From a bacterium (GTDB lineage Bacteria > SAR324 > XYD2-FULL-50-16): DNA of 50,518 nucleotides. The stretch lies in the NCBI GenBank assembly GCA_024275165.1, contig JAJRZQ010000025.1, positions 1-50,518 on the forward strand, given 5' to 3'. A program made the translations under genes and the position numbers. How positions within the stretch are numbered: position 1 is the stretch's first letter; each line of letters starts with the position of its first letter. Shown piece by piece: positions 50,310-50,518 of this stretch. The notes beneath the pieces are model-generated. The model was not told the origin of the DNA and did no database searches. It saw only the letters and a program-made list of their open reading frames with translations.

Positions 50310-50518
50310 CTAGAGCCAGTGCTTGGGATAACTTCTCGTATGGGCCAGATTGTTGACCACCAAAGCAACCACCAACATAACCACGGCCCCGCTCAAGGCG
50401 GGGATCAAGGCATAAAGATAGCCCAAGCGGTGAATGGAATCCGACCCCAGCACCGCGATCAAGGCGGTGGCTCCCCCGGGGGGGTGCAGCGTCTTGGTGG
50501 CCTGCATGAGAGCGATGG
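50310..50518 (-). CDS. HPP family membrane protein, partial (C-terminal)
   Basis: The C-terminal part of a membrane protein; the 5' end lies beyond the window. IALMQATKTLHPPGGATALI contains the HPPGGATAL signature of the HPP family, proposed as nitrite or other anion transporters. Further hydrophobic segments (YLYALIPALSGAVVMLVVALVV) are helices. The ATG at 50507 is internal, as upstream codons ATC GCT CTC continue the family sequence to the edge. Confidence 0.85.
   Translation of the reverse strand, partial: IALMQATKTLHPPGGATALIAVLGSDSIHRLGYLYALIPALSGAVVMLVVALVVNNLAHTRSYPKHWL

Noticed and set aside
1-50518. CRISPR array, tRNA or rRNA genes
   Set aside because: No regularly spaced repeats and no cloverleaf or rRNA-like segments were noticed by eye; a tRNAscan or Rfam search was not possible.

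Overview
The window reads as a chromosomal segment of a Gram-negative, probably flagellated, heterotrophic bacterium. The basis is FliM, an Mla/MCE lipid-transport operon, periplasmic redox and copper proteins, a lipoprotein, IHF and a bactofilin. Gene content (bactofilin beside TPR proteins, IHF, Sco/PCu(A)C/CyoE, no phage core) fits a deltaproteobacterial-grade lineage (Deltaproteobacteria, Oligoflexia/Bdellovibrionota or SAR324-like), but nothing here fixes the taxon. No rRNA, tRNA, CRISPR array or complete insertion sequence was found. Most of the window is densely packed housekeeping sequence with short operons on both strands.

Layout. 1-5.4 kb: a partial minus-strand gene, pyruvate kinase, FliM, a GNAT acetyltransferase, a DUF481-like outer-membrane protein, a ferritin-like protein and a receiver-only response regulator. 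5.4-13.2 kb: alanine dehydrogenase; a co-directional trio of anchored M49-like peptidase, glycerol-3-phosphate dehydrogenase and lipid kinase; an unrecognised helical protein; a 27-codon leader ORF coupled to a hemerythrin; and a 219-bp element bounded by inverted repeats. 13.2-22.4 kb, minus strand: a 967-residue TPR protein, bactofilin and a single-pass membrane protein, then pheT, pheS and gatA. 22.4-26.7 kb: a TauE/SafE permease, a copper and oxidase-assembly cluster (Sco, PCu(A)C, CyoE) and LeuB. 26.75-28.43 kb: an AT-richer accessory insert with a truncated AlbA_2 protein and a ParA-type ATPase. 28.4-36.0 kb: MutM, PlsC-like, DsbD-alpha-like, IHF, FolK, glyoxalase II, RaiA/HPF, an RsmB-type methyltransferase and a 5'-nucleotidase. 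36.0-45.6 kb, minus strand: a LytM-fold protein, a small membrane protein, an MCE/MlaD-like gene, MlaF, MlaE, glycogen phosphorylase and a TPR lipoprotein. 45.8-50.5 kb: a membrane protein, transketolase, a nitronate-monooxygenase-family enzyme and a partial HPP-family membrane protein.

The most unusual points are these. (1) Three in-frame nonsense codons, none with a frameshift, split two genes: one TAG in the MCE gene and two TAA in the TPR lipoprotein gene. (2) The AlbA_2/ParA insert abuts MutM, whose reading frame ends one residue after the third zinc-finger cysteine, so the fourth cysteine is missing. (3) A MITE-like element has 20-bp inverted repeats; its left repeat supplies the hemerythrin stop codon, and a hairpin relative lies near position 3400. 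(4) A short ORF with a strong ribosome binding site overlaps the hemerythrin start. (5) The LytM-fold protein has lost the metal-ligand histidines. (6) A bactofilin, membrane protein and giant TPR protein form a possible envelope or polarity module. No complete new system can be proved from sequence alone; the AlbA_2/ParA locus and the bactofilin module are the best candidates.
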